In this document: positions 47,401 to 59,019 of the stretch, piece by piece
How positions within the stretch are numbered: position 1 is the stretch's first letter
How the letters are laid out: each line of letters begins with the position of its first letter
NCBI GenBank assembly: GCA_037176705.1
Contig: CM073885.1
Coordinates: 162,430,290-162,494,289 of the forward strand
Direction of reading: 5' to 3'
Origin: Molossus alvarezi
Lineage: Eukaryota > Chordata > Mammalia > Chiroptera > Molossidae
Length of the DNA stretch: 64,000 nucleotides
Notes under the pieces: generated by a model
What the model saw: the letters and a program-made list of their open reading frames with translations, nothing else
What the model was told of the DNA's origin: nothing
The model's database searches: none
Program-made: the position numbers and the translations under genes

Positions 47401-48305
47401 ATCTATAAAACTCCTAGAAGAAAATGTAGGCAACAAAATTTCAGACATCATATGCATCAGAATTTTCACTGATACATCACCTAAGGCAACAGAAACAAAC
47501 AAACAAAAATTAACACATGGGACTACATCAAACTAAAAAGCTTCTGAATAGCAAAAGAGACAACCATGAAAATGAAAAGGGAACCCACTGTATGGGAGAG
47601 CATAGTTGCCTATGATACATCAGATAAAGGGTTAATTTCCAAAATATATAGAGCGCTCATACAGTTCAACAAAAGAAAGACAATGAATCCAATTTAAAAA
47701 ATAGGCAGAAGACCTAAATAGATACCTCTCCAAACAGGTCAAGAGACATATGAAGAAATGCTGAACATCACTAATCATCAGAGATATGCAAATTAAAACA
47801 ACAATGAGGTATCACCTCACACCTGCCAGAATGGCTGCCACCAACAAATCATCAAATAACAAGTGCTGGTGAGGGTGTGGAGAAAAGGGGACTCTAGTAC
47901 ACTGCTGGTGGGAATGCAGACTGGTGCAGCCACTATGGAAAACAATATGGTGTTACCTCAAAATATTAAAAATTGATTTGCCATTTGACTCAGTGATCCC
48001 ACTTCTAGGAATTTACTCTAAGAAGCCTGAAACACCAATCAGAAAGAATATATGCACCCCTATGTTCATAGCAGCATTATTTACAATTGCTAAGATCTGA
48101 AAACAGCCCAAGTGTCCATCAATAGATGAGTGGATAAAGGAGCTGTGGTACATATACACAATGGAATACTATGCGGCTGTAAGAAAGAAAGATCTCTTAT
48201 CCTTTGAGACAACGTGGTGTGGCCTGGAGAGTATTATGCTAAGCAAAATAAGCCAATCAGAGAGAGACAAATACCACATGATCTCACTTTTTTTGTGGAA
48301 TATAA
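44492..48305 (+). pseudogene. L1-B ORF2, many breaks
   Basis: Start MAINHYILIITLNANGL at 44492 (the catalytic-region NVNG is NANG here). The endonuclease piece AGDFNTPLISLDRSSRQK is open at 44786-45001. The RT region is open at 46048-46719 with IPGMQDWYN and, at the catalytic box, [12 protein letters not shown]: one aspartate of FADD is lost (A-G-D-M). A-rich insertions lie at 45550-45590. C-terminal pieces are at 46919-47215 and 47294-47536. The ORF ends at TAA 48303-48305. Non-functional. Confidence 0.92.
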
Positions 48306-49170
48306 TGAACGAGGTGGGCTGATCAATGAAATAGACCCAGAGATATAGAAAGGAATATGGTTGAGACTGACAAACCACAGATTTGGTGGGCAGGGGGGAT
48401 GGATGAGATGAACTAAAGAACTTATATGCATCTATGCATAACCAATGGACCTAGACAACAATGCTAGAGGGTTGGGGGAAGCGGGATGGAGAGGAGGGGG
48501 TCTAGGGGGTAAAAAGGAGAAACATTTGTAACAAAAATAATAAAAATTGGAGGAAATAAATTAAAAATAGCCCTCTGATATTATTCAGCAGCCCCACTTC
48601 TTGATTTATATGCAAAGGAAACCAAAACTGGATCTCAAAGAAATATTTGTATTCCTATGTTCATTGCAGCATCATCCACAGTAAGATTTGGAAACAACCT
48701 AAGGGTTCATCAACAGATGAAAGGATAGAAAAGATGTGCCATATATATGTAATGGAATGTTATACAACCATGAGTAAGAAGGGAATCCTGTCACTTTTGA
48801 CCAGGTATGGACCTTGAGAGCATTATGCTAAATGAAATAAGGCAGATAGAGAAAGACAAGTATTGTATGATAATATCACTTATATCTGGAATCTAAAAAT
48901 GCCAAACTCAGAAACAGAGTATAATGGCTCTTACAAGGGAAGGGAAATGGAGGTGAAAATAGGGAGATGTTTGTAGAAGTGTACAAATTCCCAGTTATAA
49001 AATGAATAATTCCAAAGTTCTAATGTACAGCAAGGTGATTATAGTTAATAATACTTTACTAAATACTTGAATGTTCTAGGAGTGTAGATGTAAATGTTCT
49101 CACCACAGAAAATAAGTGATAATTATATGACATAACGGCAATGGTAATCATACTGTTGTAATTAACTAGT

Positions 49171-49214
49171 TATTAATAAGAAGAAAGGAGAAAAAGGGGA
49201 AGCCAGACATTAAA
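49171..49214. other. Short purine-rich spacer after L1-C
   Basis: GA-rich sequence (AAGAAGAAAGGAGAAAAAGG) between the L1-C end and the possible LTR. Confidence 0.5.
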
Positions 49215-49600
49215 AGGCATGTCATTTGGGCAGCTTTGCCAGGAAGCTGCAATTTCACACTCCCCAGAGAACCATGAGCCCATTTCGTACAGATCATTTG
49301 GGGAAGGGGTCCAACAAATGGGAGATAGACTCATATGCAATAAAGTTGGGGTGACTGGAGAAGGTAATTGCCTGTCAGTCACACCTGAAAAGAGATTATT
49401 GGCCAGAGAAGGTGGGGCTTCTGAAAGCATGTAAAAATTTTGCGTTACATAATTACCCAAATAAAGTAATTATCTCTCTTTTTGGCTCTTTTGATTCATG
49501 GCTATTGCTCTTGACTCTGATTCCTTTGGCTTTGCTCCTGCCTGTGTTCCCTCTATAGCCAAAATTCATGTGGACCCCTCAAGCAATGGACTAATGAACT
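49215..49600 (+). mobile_element. Possible ERV LTR
   Basis: A non-L1 block. It has an LTR-like arrangement: AATAAA at 49460-49465 in ACCCAAATAAAGTAATTATC, then a T/C-rich segment CTCTCTTTTTGGCTC and a further 100 bp, as in an R-U5 region, ending near ATGTGGACCCCTC. No viral genes, no matching second LTR and no TSD seen. Boundaries are estimates; the assignment rests on layout only. Confidence 0.35.
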
Positions 49601-50021
49601 GAAGTTGGGAACAAAAACTAAGCTAGCTTGATGCTGTATTGGACTGTGGATACATGAAATGGAAACTCTGGACATTGGCTCTAATTCTACCTCTATTAAA
49701 GCTATAGCTACCCTTCTTCCTCAGGGGGATAAAGGGAAGTGAGACCTTGGAAACTCAGGGATTTGTAATGCTTTCTACAATATCTCATCCTCTCATGCAA
49801 GTCTCAGAAAATTATTTTTCTCAGGATTTAAGAAGAAGCCCACTCCCACCAGAAAATGACAGGGATGAGGACCTCTTCCCACTAATAACATTAGCTAAGA
49901 CTACCTTGGTAATAATTTTTTAGTATATGTGTATCAAATCAACACATTGCGCACCTTACAATTACATAATCTTATATAGCAATTATATTACAATAAAGCT
50001 TTGAACAAACAGGAAGAAAAC

Positions 50022-50054
<33 letters not shown>
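50022..50054. repeat. (GA)n microsatellite
   Basis: GA units with one interrupting AA, in unassigned sequence. Confidence 0.95.
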
Positions 50055-51199
50055 AACCCAATTTTCTCAATTTGGAAGGAAGTCTATTTACTAACTGGAT
50101 CTGAGATTTTGCTCAAGATACAAGCTATGCCTTTGTTTCCAAACTATCAATCTCAGCTCAGTAAGAAATGACAATGAGATACTCAAAACTTACTAGGCAT
50201 GGAGAGTACATTAGACATAGAATAAATTGAAAAAAAAGTCAGTGAAATAAAGATAAATACATACATCTATAAAGTACATAATAAAAATATTAGTTGCACT
50301 TATATAGAATATTTTTTTGTTACTTTAAAATATAGCATTACTTTGCCTTACTGTATCTCAGTCATTTGATTGATCAGCTAATTTTTATTAATTTACTCAT
50401 CTGATATTTGTCAAAGAAATAGAATACTTCTATCTTCTTTGTTTGGAAAAATTCTGGAAAGTTGAAGTAGCTGCTTCTGTCTATTCACCCTTTGGTTTAT
50501 TGATTTCCCTTCTTTCTTCCCCTCTAATCCAGTTTCTGCACTCAGTGCCTTTTAGAATAGACCTGGCTTCTATTTCAGCAATGCTGTGACAGTCTCATTC
50601 AAAAACTTTTATTTCTTATTTTCTTCCTTACTTTTCTGTAGAAATGTACACTTCTCTAGGTCACAGGGCATCCAAGCCATACCCAGGAAGCCATTATGGC
50701 TGATGATTAAGATGCCAAATGAAATGCACCCCGACCAGAAAAGTCATAGTCTTATATGTGGAGACTGTTATTTTCTGATCTTAGAGCTGTGAGGAGGTAG
50801 CTTGGTGAAAAAGCAAAGTTTCTCTGGATCTAATGATCCTAGGCTTGGTATGTATGGTCCAATAATTACTGGAATACATTTAAAGGAAGCTGTATCATTT
50901 CCTGCAAGAAGAGTCTCTCTGTCAGCTTCGATCAGCATATTATTGGCTACAAGATTAGGGCTTAAAAGCATAAACAGTCCTTGATTTGGAATTTTTTTCT
51001 AAATACAGCTTAGTTAATTTCACATATCTGTTTTTAGGAATAAACAATTCACCATCTCTACCTGAGATCCCTACGTAACCTGCCTGCATGCACACCAAAT
51101 AACTAAGATCAGATTTGCTACATAGATAAAGAAGGCTTTTGGAAGAATTACTTAAGGCATTGATGAAAACATGTAAAAATCAACAGATTCTGTAAACAG

Positions 51200-51396
51200 G
51201 AATGTCATCTCCTTTGACACCCCAGGGGATTCACACCGCTGAAGTAATTCATAAATTTGAATCAGAAGCCCAAAGAGCATTCAGTGCAATGACAAAAGCT
51301 GTCACCACCCCCAAAAATCGATTCATAGGTGAAGGAAGTCCCACTTTGTGTGTTCTGATGCACACAAAGCAAGTGGTATCACCAAGTAGGGAATGA
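51200..51396 (+). other. Exon-like open frame, unrecognised
   Basis: A 64-codon frame from ATG 51202 with a sensible amino-acid mix (HKFESEAQRAFSAMTKAV). An AG at 51198-51199 and a GTGAAG after CATAG at 51329 could bound a 129-nt exon with the same phase at both ends. Against this, there is no good polypyrimidine tract before the AG and a frame of this length is common by chance. A nearby 19-A run (51470-51488) raises the option of a processed pseudogene. I do not recognise the peptide. Confidence 0.15.
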
Positions 51397-53005
51397 CAGA
51401 GAAAAATATTCTTTAGTTTTAAATTACCGTTTCCCCCCTTTATGATTTCATATTATGAGTTATTTATCCCAAAAAAAAAAAAAAAAAGAGTAAGAATGTA
51501 TTACAAAGGGGTGGGGATGGTGATAAAAATTAGAATCTTGATGTCTATGGTATTAGCTCTCTAATGTTGTTATTCCCTCTATCTTCCCAATTCCACTTAA
51601 AATGAAGTCCCAGGAGAAAATGACCTCTGGCTCTGAAAAATATTAGTCAGGTTTAGCATCTTTGTTCTCACCACTGCACATTAATTAGTGAGAATTTGAT
51701 AACAAACCAAGCTGTGCTCTGACAGTCTATAGGTGAACTGAACTAGTCAAGTTGAGGACCAACCAGAGAAGTCCCAAAAGAGATTGTTTTTCTTTTTATT
51801 GACAGGATTGGAAAGGTTTACTGAAATATTGAAATAAAATGTGTTTCTTAAGAAGTCTACAACAATCTTTGTCAATCTGATTTCTGTCTACACAAGAATG
51901 CAAAATTTCTGCACAGAACTGTCTATAAATAGGAAGAAATAAAACAACATCTTGTTTCTTAAATTCTCCTTTAGTTTAACCCCCTTTCCTCCCCCCTTTT
52001 TTAAACACAATTTGGCTACTTGCCTCCAAGGATTAAAAAAATAAGCCAAAAATTTTCTTCTACAGAAGTCTTGAAAAGGTCTTCAATAGTGTTTATCTTA
52101 CTTGTATGTCACTAATTAAAATGAACTCTTTGGGGAGTCTTTGGACAAAGTATTCTTAAATTATAGAGGTGCTACTACATTTTAGGATTTGTTTCTTTAT
52201 TTAGGCCTTAAATCTCTATATAACATCACTCTTGAAAAATGTCAGTGTATTGATTACCTTCCTAAAATAATAGCATCCTCTTTTATTAGACCATGTCTAG
52301 GAGGCAATGAAAATTTATCCTATCTTAATGTGACATTCAGAAAAGCATTCTAGAAAAATAGGAGGAAAAAAAAAAACAAGAGCTATTTAAAGCAAGATTC
52401 TATGACCTTAATGATCACTATATCAATTCTGCAACTGCACAAATATTTACTGATTCTAGCCTTTTCCTTTAGTTGGTAAAATCACTGAAATTAAATTAAG
52501 GTGTGATATTATATTCCTGTCCTAATTCATGCAGCTCAATTTTAACCACCGAATAATCAATACATGTTAGCTTATGTTAGTTGTAGAAAGCTAAAAGAAA
52601 AAAAATCATAAAAATTGAAAATTTAAGAATGCTAAGGTCTGATATAAATAATCAAGTGACCAAATCTTGGCAATTAAGGGTCTGATATAACAGAATTGGC
52701 AGTGAGGTCTTCTCTGATGGTGCTGATAATAACAATGGGTGCAATAATGAAAAGGAGTGAAGTGTTCCACTAAGATGTGATAGAGTAGAATTAAATCCAC
52801 CTCAGTCTGAGATGGAGCATAACCCTCCTACCACAAACTTACACTGATACACCTAAAGCTCGAAATCAGAAACCAAGTACAGCAAAGAAAATCCTTTTCT
52901 CCACCATTTCCACTTCCTAACCTTACCTACTTTGCTTTTTTCATTTTTTCTCCTCTATTTTTGGATCAAATTACACAGGCATAGTGGTAAATTATAGACT
53001 ACTAT

Positions 53006-53385
53006 AATAGGTGGAATTGTGTCTCCCCCAGATTTCTATGACCCTCACAATTGACCTAGTTTGGAAATAGAGTTACTGCAGATGCAATTTGTTAAGATGA
53101 CATCATACTGAAGTAGGGTAGACCCCAATAAAATTGGTGTCCTTATAAACAATGAAAATGTAAATGTGTACACACATGCAGGACCAATACGTGCAAATCT
53201 CTAGAAGTTAGACGGAAGACACAGGAGAGATTGTCCTCCACAGCCCTCAGGAGGAGCCAAACCTGCTGTCATTTTGATCTCACACTTCTAGCTTCAAGAA
53301 CTGTGAGACAATAAATATTGTATGTTTTTGAAGCCACTAAGTTTGTGGTACTTCATTAAGGAAGCCCTGGCAAACCAACACAACT
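53006..53385 (+). mobile_element. MLT1-type LTR (ERVL-MaLR)
   Basis: Diagnostic order: GGTGGAATTGTGTCTCCCCC, TTTGGAAATAGAGTTACTGC, ATTGGTGTCCTTATAA, CTTCTAGCTTCAAGAACTGT, GAGACAATAAATATTGTATG, AAGCCACTAAGTTTGTGGTA, GCCCTGGCAAACCAACAC. This is the standard layout of MLT1 solo LTRs, including the AATAAA near the 3' end. The first bases (TGT) are lost. Ancient. Confidence 0.85.
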
Positions 53386-53392
53386 CTCTAGA

Positions 53393-55816
53393 TATAAACT
53401 CCCTAGATCACATTTTCCAAATTTACCTCATCATCAGAATCATTTATGCAATTTTGAAACATATAGATTATGGTGAAAACTACAATCAATTCTGATTCAT
53501 AATGCTTGCATTGGATATGGAAAACATTACCAAAACAAAAGAACAATCAAACTAAAGGAACTCAGGTCTGGGATTCTGATGCAGAAGTTGGATTTGAGAC
53601 CCTCTACTCAAGAAAAACAATATGGAGAGAATTTTTCAAACGTCAAAAATATATATATATATATACACAACAAAACTGGTTTTGGTTCTAGTTTTTTCTC
53701 CAATTTACTTGGTCAAATTATAAAATTATTTATTCATTTCTGGATTTTAGTTTTCTCTTCTGCAGAATGAGAAAGTTTGACCTTACTGTAAAAAGCAGAA
53801 GTTTGTCATCAAAGGTGCTCTCATTAATATTTCTTTTCTACTTTGATCAATGATAAAAATATGTATAGCAGATCTTCAAATAATGTCAGTTGGTTCAATG
53901 TCATTTTGTTAAACCATTGATGAGATGCCATAAACTTACTTTTTTTTTTATATCAATTAGCCTATGGTAAAATTGGTTTTATTATACATCATTTCAGTTA
54001 CATTCACAGAACCTGTCGAGGATGATAAAACATTACCATCTAATGTTTTCTCCATCACTGTGCATGTGCCAGTCAATAACATTCTCTATTTCCCTTTGTA
54101 ACTCAGATTTCCCATGAAATAGACTCTGAGTTGAAGACTTGTATGCAGGTAGCTTTTAGGAGAATGAGGAAATCAGGGTGGACAAAGAGAGAGTTATAAC
54201 AACCATGGAGTCACAGCAGAGCCACTTGTGACACCTGAGTACCACTTGTGACACCTGAGCTGGAGTATCCCTTCAGAGAGTTTCTAAGTAAGGTGAGGGG
54301 CTTGGGACCATGGACCTCCACATTATCCCATCCTTGGTTGTGGGTTGCTTTCAGAAAAGGCATAAATCCTGTGTTAAGGAGAATTTGTGGAGAAGAACCA
54401 GGCTGAGAGAAATCAACAGAAAGCAGTCTGGGCAGCCGGTGAAAGGAATGCCTTAGTCCTAAAGATGGGTGGTCTCTTGTAGGATCACCACATCATCTTC
54501 TACAGTTCACCTTTATGCCTTTTGATTCAGCTTGCTTTGTATGTTCTTCCCAACTAAAAACAGCTACTCTAGGATTGTAACTTAAAAAAGAAGAAATTTA
54601 GATGTGTAAACTATAGCCTTCACCATTTGTAGCTTAAAACCAGATACTATTCTTCTCCTTGTCCTTGACTACTACTTCTGTTGGTCTATGGTCACCCATT
54701 CAGGATATGCCACTATACCGCTCCTTTTGCCATTAGAATTGGAGAGAGAAATGTCCTCTGTGAATCACCTGGATTCCTGAGTGACACTAGAGTACTCACT
54801 AACTATGGTCTTAATAATATTTTCTTTCCACTTTTCCTGACATTGGTATGCAAATTTTGGGTACATTTTTTAATGGACATGGGAAAGAGACCAGATATAT
54901 GTTGAGATTCCTCCAATATATATTTCTTTGATGTAAATGTAAAGATCATGTGGTATGCTAGTTAGGTTCTCAGTTTCTTGGAATGGAAGTGTTGGCAGAG
55001 ATCTAAAAATGGAGGACTGTGAACTGTCACATAGGAAAAAGGATTTTTCTACTTTTAAAATACAATCTTTATCCAGAATTAATTTTGCAGCTATCTTGCT
55101 CTAACTCCTATTGTGAGAGATATAATATTACTTGAAAAATTACTAGATTTTATATTAGTTTATTTTCTAACGTAAGCTATTCCATGACCAAAAGGGACAT
55201 GGCTATTGAAAATCAGGTTTAGATACTTATAAGAAATATTAATATTAAGGTCCTTTAATTCCATAGTCTATATTTTAGATAGAATTCTCTATTAAGACAC
55301 TGATAACAACAGTGATAAAGGAAAACTAAATGTAGTCCAAACAATGCATTTTTTTTGTTCTTTTTGTTTTACCTGCTCTGGAGTTGAGAAGTATATTCCA
55401 TCTTATTAACCAACAAAGCCTTCATGGGTTACTCTAAGTGATTAGTTTATCACTCTATCATGTCAGGTAAAGTTTATTTCCAAATCTAACAACAAAACAC
55501 ATGACTCAATGGTATAATAAAGAGGAGATATGGTCCCTAGTGAAAATGAAACATCTTTGTATGTACTATTCAAATAATTTCTCTCAAAGTTCCTTATGGC
55601 ATTTACTACATAATCTTAAGTTTCAAAGCAGTGATGAATCTGGGGCTTCACATGTGGTTGTACAGTTTTCTTTTTTATGAGAAACAACTGCTTTTGTAGG
55701 TTATATTACTGAATAGAAATCACAAATAAGGGAAGTTAAAAATACCTTTTTTGCTCATCAGGTATTTCATGCTCAGAACATATTTGCTTACAGGGTTAAT
55801 GTATGGAATGCTTTTG
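53393..55816. other. Mostly unassigned sequence
   Basis: An AT run lies at 53647-53664. Block 54120-54390 resembles a mammalian interspersed repeat (TGAAGACTTGTATGCAGGTA), but I cannot name it. Inside it a 20-bp period duplication (CCACTTGTGACACCTGAG at 54222 and 54242) is visible. No gene seen. Confidence 0.45.
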
Positions 55817-56079
55817 TAAAACATTTAAATTTTTTTTATTTTTTAATTACAGTTGACATATGATATTACATTAGTTTCAGGTGTACACCTCAGTGATTAG
55901 ACATGATAGAACTTGCTATGTGATCATCCTGAAAAACCTCATACCTAGAATATTATTGACTGTATTCTCTATGCTATATTTTGCACCCACATTACTAATT
56001 TCTAGTTCTAAATCTCTTCACCTTTTTCACCCATCCCTCAAACTCCCCTCCCATCTGGCAACCATCAAAATGTTCTCTG

Positions 56080-56351
56080 GCCCTGGCCAGTGTGACTCAA
56101 TGGTTAGAGTGTCAGCCCATGCACTGAATGGTCAAGGGTTTGATTACCAGTCAAGGGCATATATCTGGGTTGCAGTTTCAATCCCTGGCCCCATCAGGGC
56201 ATATGTAGGAGATAACCAATTGATGTTTCTCTCTCACATTAATATTTCTTTCTCTTTGTTATTTCTCTCTCTTTCTCCCTTCTTTCCTCCCTTCCACTCT
56301 CTCTAAACAGCAATGGAAAAAATATTCTTGGGCAAGGATTAACAATAACAA
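56080..56351 (+). mobile_element. VES SINE (subfamily 1) inside HAL1
   Basis: Plus-strand copy: head GCCCTGGCCAGTGTGACTCA, B box, CATCAGGGCATATGTAGG, long CT-rich stretch, then a tail ATGGAAAAAATATTCTTGGG typical of the group at 63128. TSD AAAATGTTCTCTG at 56067-56079 and 56352-56364 is perfect over 13 bp. It lies in the HAL1 3' UTR. Confidence 0.93.
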
Positions 56352-56490
56352 AAAATGTTCTCTGTATATATGAGTCTGTTTCTGTTCTGCTTGTTTGTTT
56401 ATTTTGATTTGTAGAATTAACTGTTGATAGATATATATTTATTGCTATTTTATTGTTTATATTTTTATCTTTTGTTTTTTCTTCTTGTTC

Positions 56491-57640
56491 TTAAAGAAGA
56501 CACTTTAACATTTCATATAATACTGGTTTGGTGGTGATGAACTCCTTTAGTATTTCTTGTCTGGGTCTTTATCTGACCTGCAGTTCTAAATGATAACTTT
56601 TCTGGTAGAGTAATCTTGGTTGTAGGTTCTTGCTTTTCATGACTTTGAATAGTTCTTGCTAATCCCTTCTGGCCTGAAAAGTTTCTGTTAACAAATCAGG
56701 TGACAGTCTTATGGGAGCTCCATTGTAGGTAACTAATTGCTTTTCTCTTGCTGCTTTCAAGATTCTCTCTTTGTCTTTAACTTTTGGCATTTTGATTACT
56801 ATGTGCCTTGGTATGGGCCTCTTTGGATTCCTCTTGTTTAGGACTCTGTGCTTCCTGGACTTGTATGTTTATTTCTTTCACCAGGTAAGGGACTTTTTCT
56901 GTCATTATTTTTTTAATAGGTTTTCAATTTCTTGCTTCCTCTCTTCTTCTGGCACCGTCATGTTGTGAATATTAATATTCTTGAAATTTTCCCAGTGGCT
57001 CCATACACTATCTTCATATTTTTGGATTTTTTTTTCTGTTCTGATTAAATGTTTTTTGCTTCCTCGAATTCAAAATCACTGATTTTATCTTCAGTGTCCT
57101 TTGCTTTACAGTTGTTTCCCTGTGACTTATTCTTTGTATCAGTTAGTGTACATTCATCCCTCGTTTATCACAGTTAATCCATTCCAGACGCTAGCGGCCA
57201 CACCTGGTGTTGAAGGATTCTTGGGGTGCTCGAATACATAGGTCTACAGTCCAAACGTACAGTAATTTTAATTTTAATTGTAATACAGGGATATATAATT
57301 GACTCAGACAACTCAGCACATGCTGTAGTATTTTCACTGCCTCAATCAACTTTTTAATGAATCTATTTTAAAAAACCACAATAGAGTGAAGCCACAAAAG
57401 TTGAAGCATGAAGTGGTGAGGGATGACTGTATCCTTCATTTCTAACTGGTTCTTTTTTTATGATCCTTATGTCCTTTTTCATGCTGTTGAACTTCTAAGT
57501 TTTTTCAGCATACCTATAACCATTGTTTTTAACTCTGTATCTGGTAGTTTGCTTGCTTCAATTTTTAGTTATTTTTCTGGAGATTTCTCCTGTTCTTTCA
57601 TTTGCAACATGTTTCTTCATTTTTTCATTTTGGCTCCTTT
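56491..57640 (-). pseudogene. HAL1 ORF1 remnant
   Basis: L1 ORF1-like coding sequence on the minus strand, C-terminal domain at about 56840-56490 (reverse complement includes the AAGATTCTCTCTTTGTCTTT region, i.e. the KDKERILKAA segment). The stop lies at 56493-56491, in the conserved position of the ORF1 end. It is interrupted by a MITE at 57151-57429 and by stops and shifts. The N-terminal limit is approximate. Confidence 0.7.
57151..57429. mobile_element. Tc1/mariner-type MITE inside HAL1 ORF1
   Basis: 279 bp with terminal inverted repeats CATTCATCCCTCG (left) and the reverse complement of GTGAGGGATGACTG (right), flanked by TA at 57149-57150 and 57430-57431. No coding capacity. TIRs and a TA duplication point to the Tc1/mariner superfamily, probably a pogo/Tigger-like nonautonomous element. 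Interior CpG pairs survive. It disrupts the HAL1 ORF1 and so is younger than the HAL1. Confidence 0.88.
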
Positions 57641-59019
57641 CCTCTGTTTGTTTCTATGAATCATGTAGAGATGCTATGTCTCTCAGATTTGGTAGAGTGG
57701 CCTTACGTAGTAGGTTTCCTGTAGAGCTCAATGGTGCAGTCTTCCTAGTCACCCAAGCTGGGTATGGCCATGTGGGCTGTGTTCACTGTCCTGTTGTAGT
57801 TGAGTATAGATTGCTGTTGGTGTCACTGGGAGAAAGTGACCCCTGGGCCAATTGGCTGTAAGGACCAACTGTGACTACAGTGGAAGAGCTGCTGTGTAGG
57901 AGTTGACCCTCTGGAGCAGGACTTGCTTCAGCGGGGCTTTCATGCTCAGTGTGTCACTTGTGGAAGTGGTAGGGTTGTAATCTGGCATGGTCAGAAGCTA
58001 TCCGCCACGTGTATTGGCTCTAGGGCCTCCTGAAAGGTGGAAAGTCAGCCACTGCCTGTGCCCTGCATGGGACCACCTAGCATGAGCTACAGAGCTATCT
58101 GCAGGTGACTGTTACTTGTGTAGTGCCCAGGAGAGGCCCAGCTGTGAACTAAGGCAGGCTGCCAATAGTGCCAGGCCTGGTACCACTTAGCAAAAAGTAT
58201 AGGGCACAGCTTCTGTTGTTTGAGAGATTTCAGAAAAGTTTGAAACATGAGGCAAAAGAGGCCAGTTACATGGTAAAGCCACTGGAAACAGCTTGATGAG
58301 CCCACAAGCTGAGTGGGGCAAGACCTCAGGGAGTCACCAGGGTAGGGCAAACAGCTTGAGCCAGGTTGAGGGAGACTTAGACATGACACCTATCTGTTGT
58401 CTCTCTGGGGAGGAGGGCTCAGCAAAGGAATAATGGCCTCTGCCAACAATTTTGTTTAGGAGAAAGTTTCCTGACCCAGTTCTTGCTCTGATGCAGACAA
58501 TTTAGTTCCTCCCCATATGTCCCTGGTGTTTTGGGTGTTTTTTCAAGCTGTTGCCCCAATGCTGGAGCTCAGAGGGAGTGAGTATATTTGTGTGCTGGCC
58601 CTTTCAGAGGAGCTGCCTGGGACTCCGGCAGCCCTCTGTGTCAATCAGCCACTATCCCCACTGATTTTTATGGCTCAAAGTTATGGGAACTTCTCTTACC
58701 AGCACTGGAACCCTGGACTGAGGCAACTGATACAGGGCTGGGGCCCTTAAATCCTCAGAGGGACCTCTGCAGCCAAGATATCCCTCCCAATTAAAAACAG
58801 CTGCACTTGGGTGTGGGCCCAGCCATTCAGTGCCTTCACCCCTTCTACCAGTCTCAGTGTAGCTGCTTCTTTAATTCCCTAGTTGTAGAACTTCCATTCA
58901 GCTAGATTTATGTGGTTCTGAATGATGGTTATTCTAAAGATTAGTTGTATTTTTAATGTGGTTTTGGGAGGATTCAATTACCATGTTTACCTACATGGCC
59001 ATTTTGGTTGGAAGCACTC

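Larger units (their letters stand above)
42735..48557 (+). mobile_element. L1-B: full-length LINE-1 with perfect TSD
   Basis: 5' UTR 42735-43568, ORF1 43569-44452, 39-nt spacer, ORF2 44492-48305, 3' UTR to about 48550. TSD AAATTAAAAATAG at 42722-42734 and 48558-48570, perfect over 13 bp. The same family as L1-A by protein and by the right half of the 5' UTR, but the 5' UTR is only about 0.83 kb and has no monomer array. The YY1-like site near the start is altered (AAAATGACGGC, 42744-42754). More ORF damage than L1-A, so it is older or decayed faster. It landed in ancient L1-C in the same direction. Confidence 0.97.
42100..49170 (+). mobile_element. L1-C: ancient LINE-1 3' half split by L1-B
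   Basis: The ORF2 C-terminal region of an old L1 at 42100-42734 (ATCTTACACCATCACAAAAA, GGAAATCAAAACTACAAGGA) resumes at 48571 with CAGCCCCACTTCTTGATTTA and GTTCATTGCAGCATCATCCA. The ORF2 end and an L1 3' UTR follow (TTCTAATGTACAGCAAGGTG near 49018) to about 49170. The two halves join in register across L1-B. 5'-truncated and degenerate. Confidence 0.85.
49601..53005. other. Mostly unassigned sequence
   Basis: Contains a GA microsatellite (50022-50054), an exon-like ORF (51200-51396), a 19-A run at 51470-51488 and otherwise A+T-rich sequence without recognisable genes. Confidence 0.5.
55830..59019 (-). mobile_element. HAL1 (half-L1), full length with TSD
   Basis: Read on the minus strand: 5' end at 59019 (CCAACCAAAATGGCCATG start), 5' UTR to about 57640, ORF1-like region 57640-56491, then directly a 3' UTR (56490-55830) and a T-rich (tail) edge at 55830-55845. 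There is no ORF2 between ORF1 and the 3' UTR. Flanks TAAAACATTTAAA (55817-55829) and TAAAACATTTTAAA (59020-59033) form a TSD with one indel, so the ORF2-less unit is probably what inserted. Net length without the later VES and MITE is about 2.6 kb, near what I recall for HAL1. HAL1 depends on L1 enzymes. Confidence 0.85.

Noticed and set aside
57181..57260. CpG-containing patch as a small CpG island
   Set aside because: It lies inside the Tc1/mariner MITE and reflects that element's own composition.
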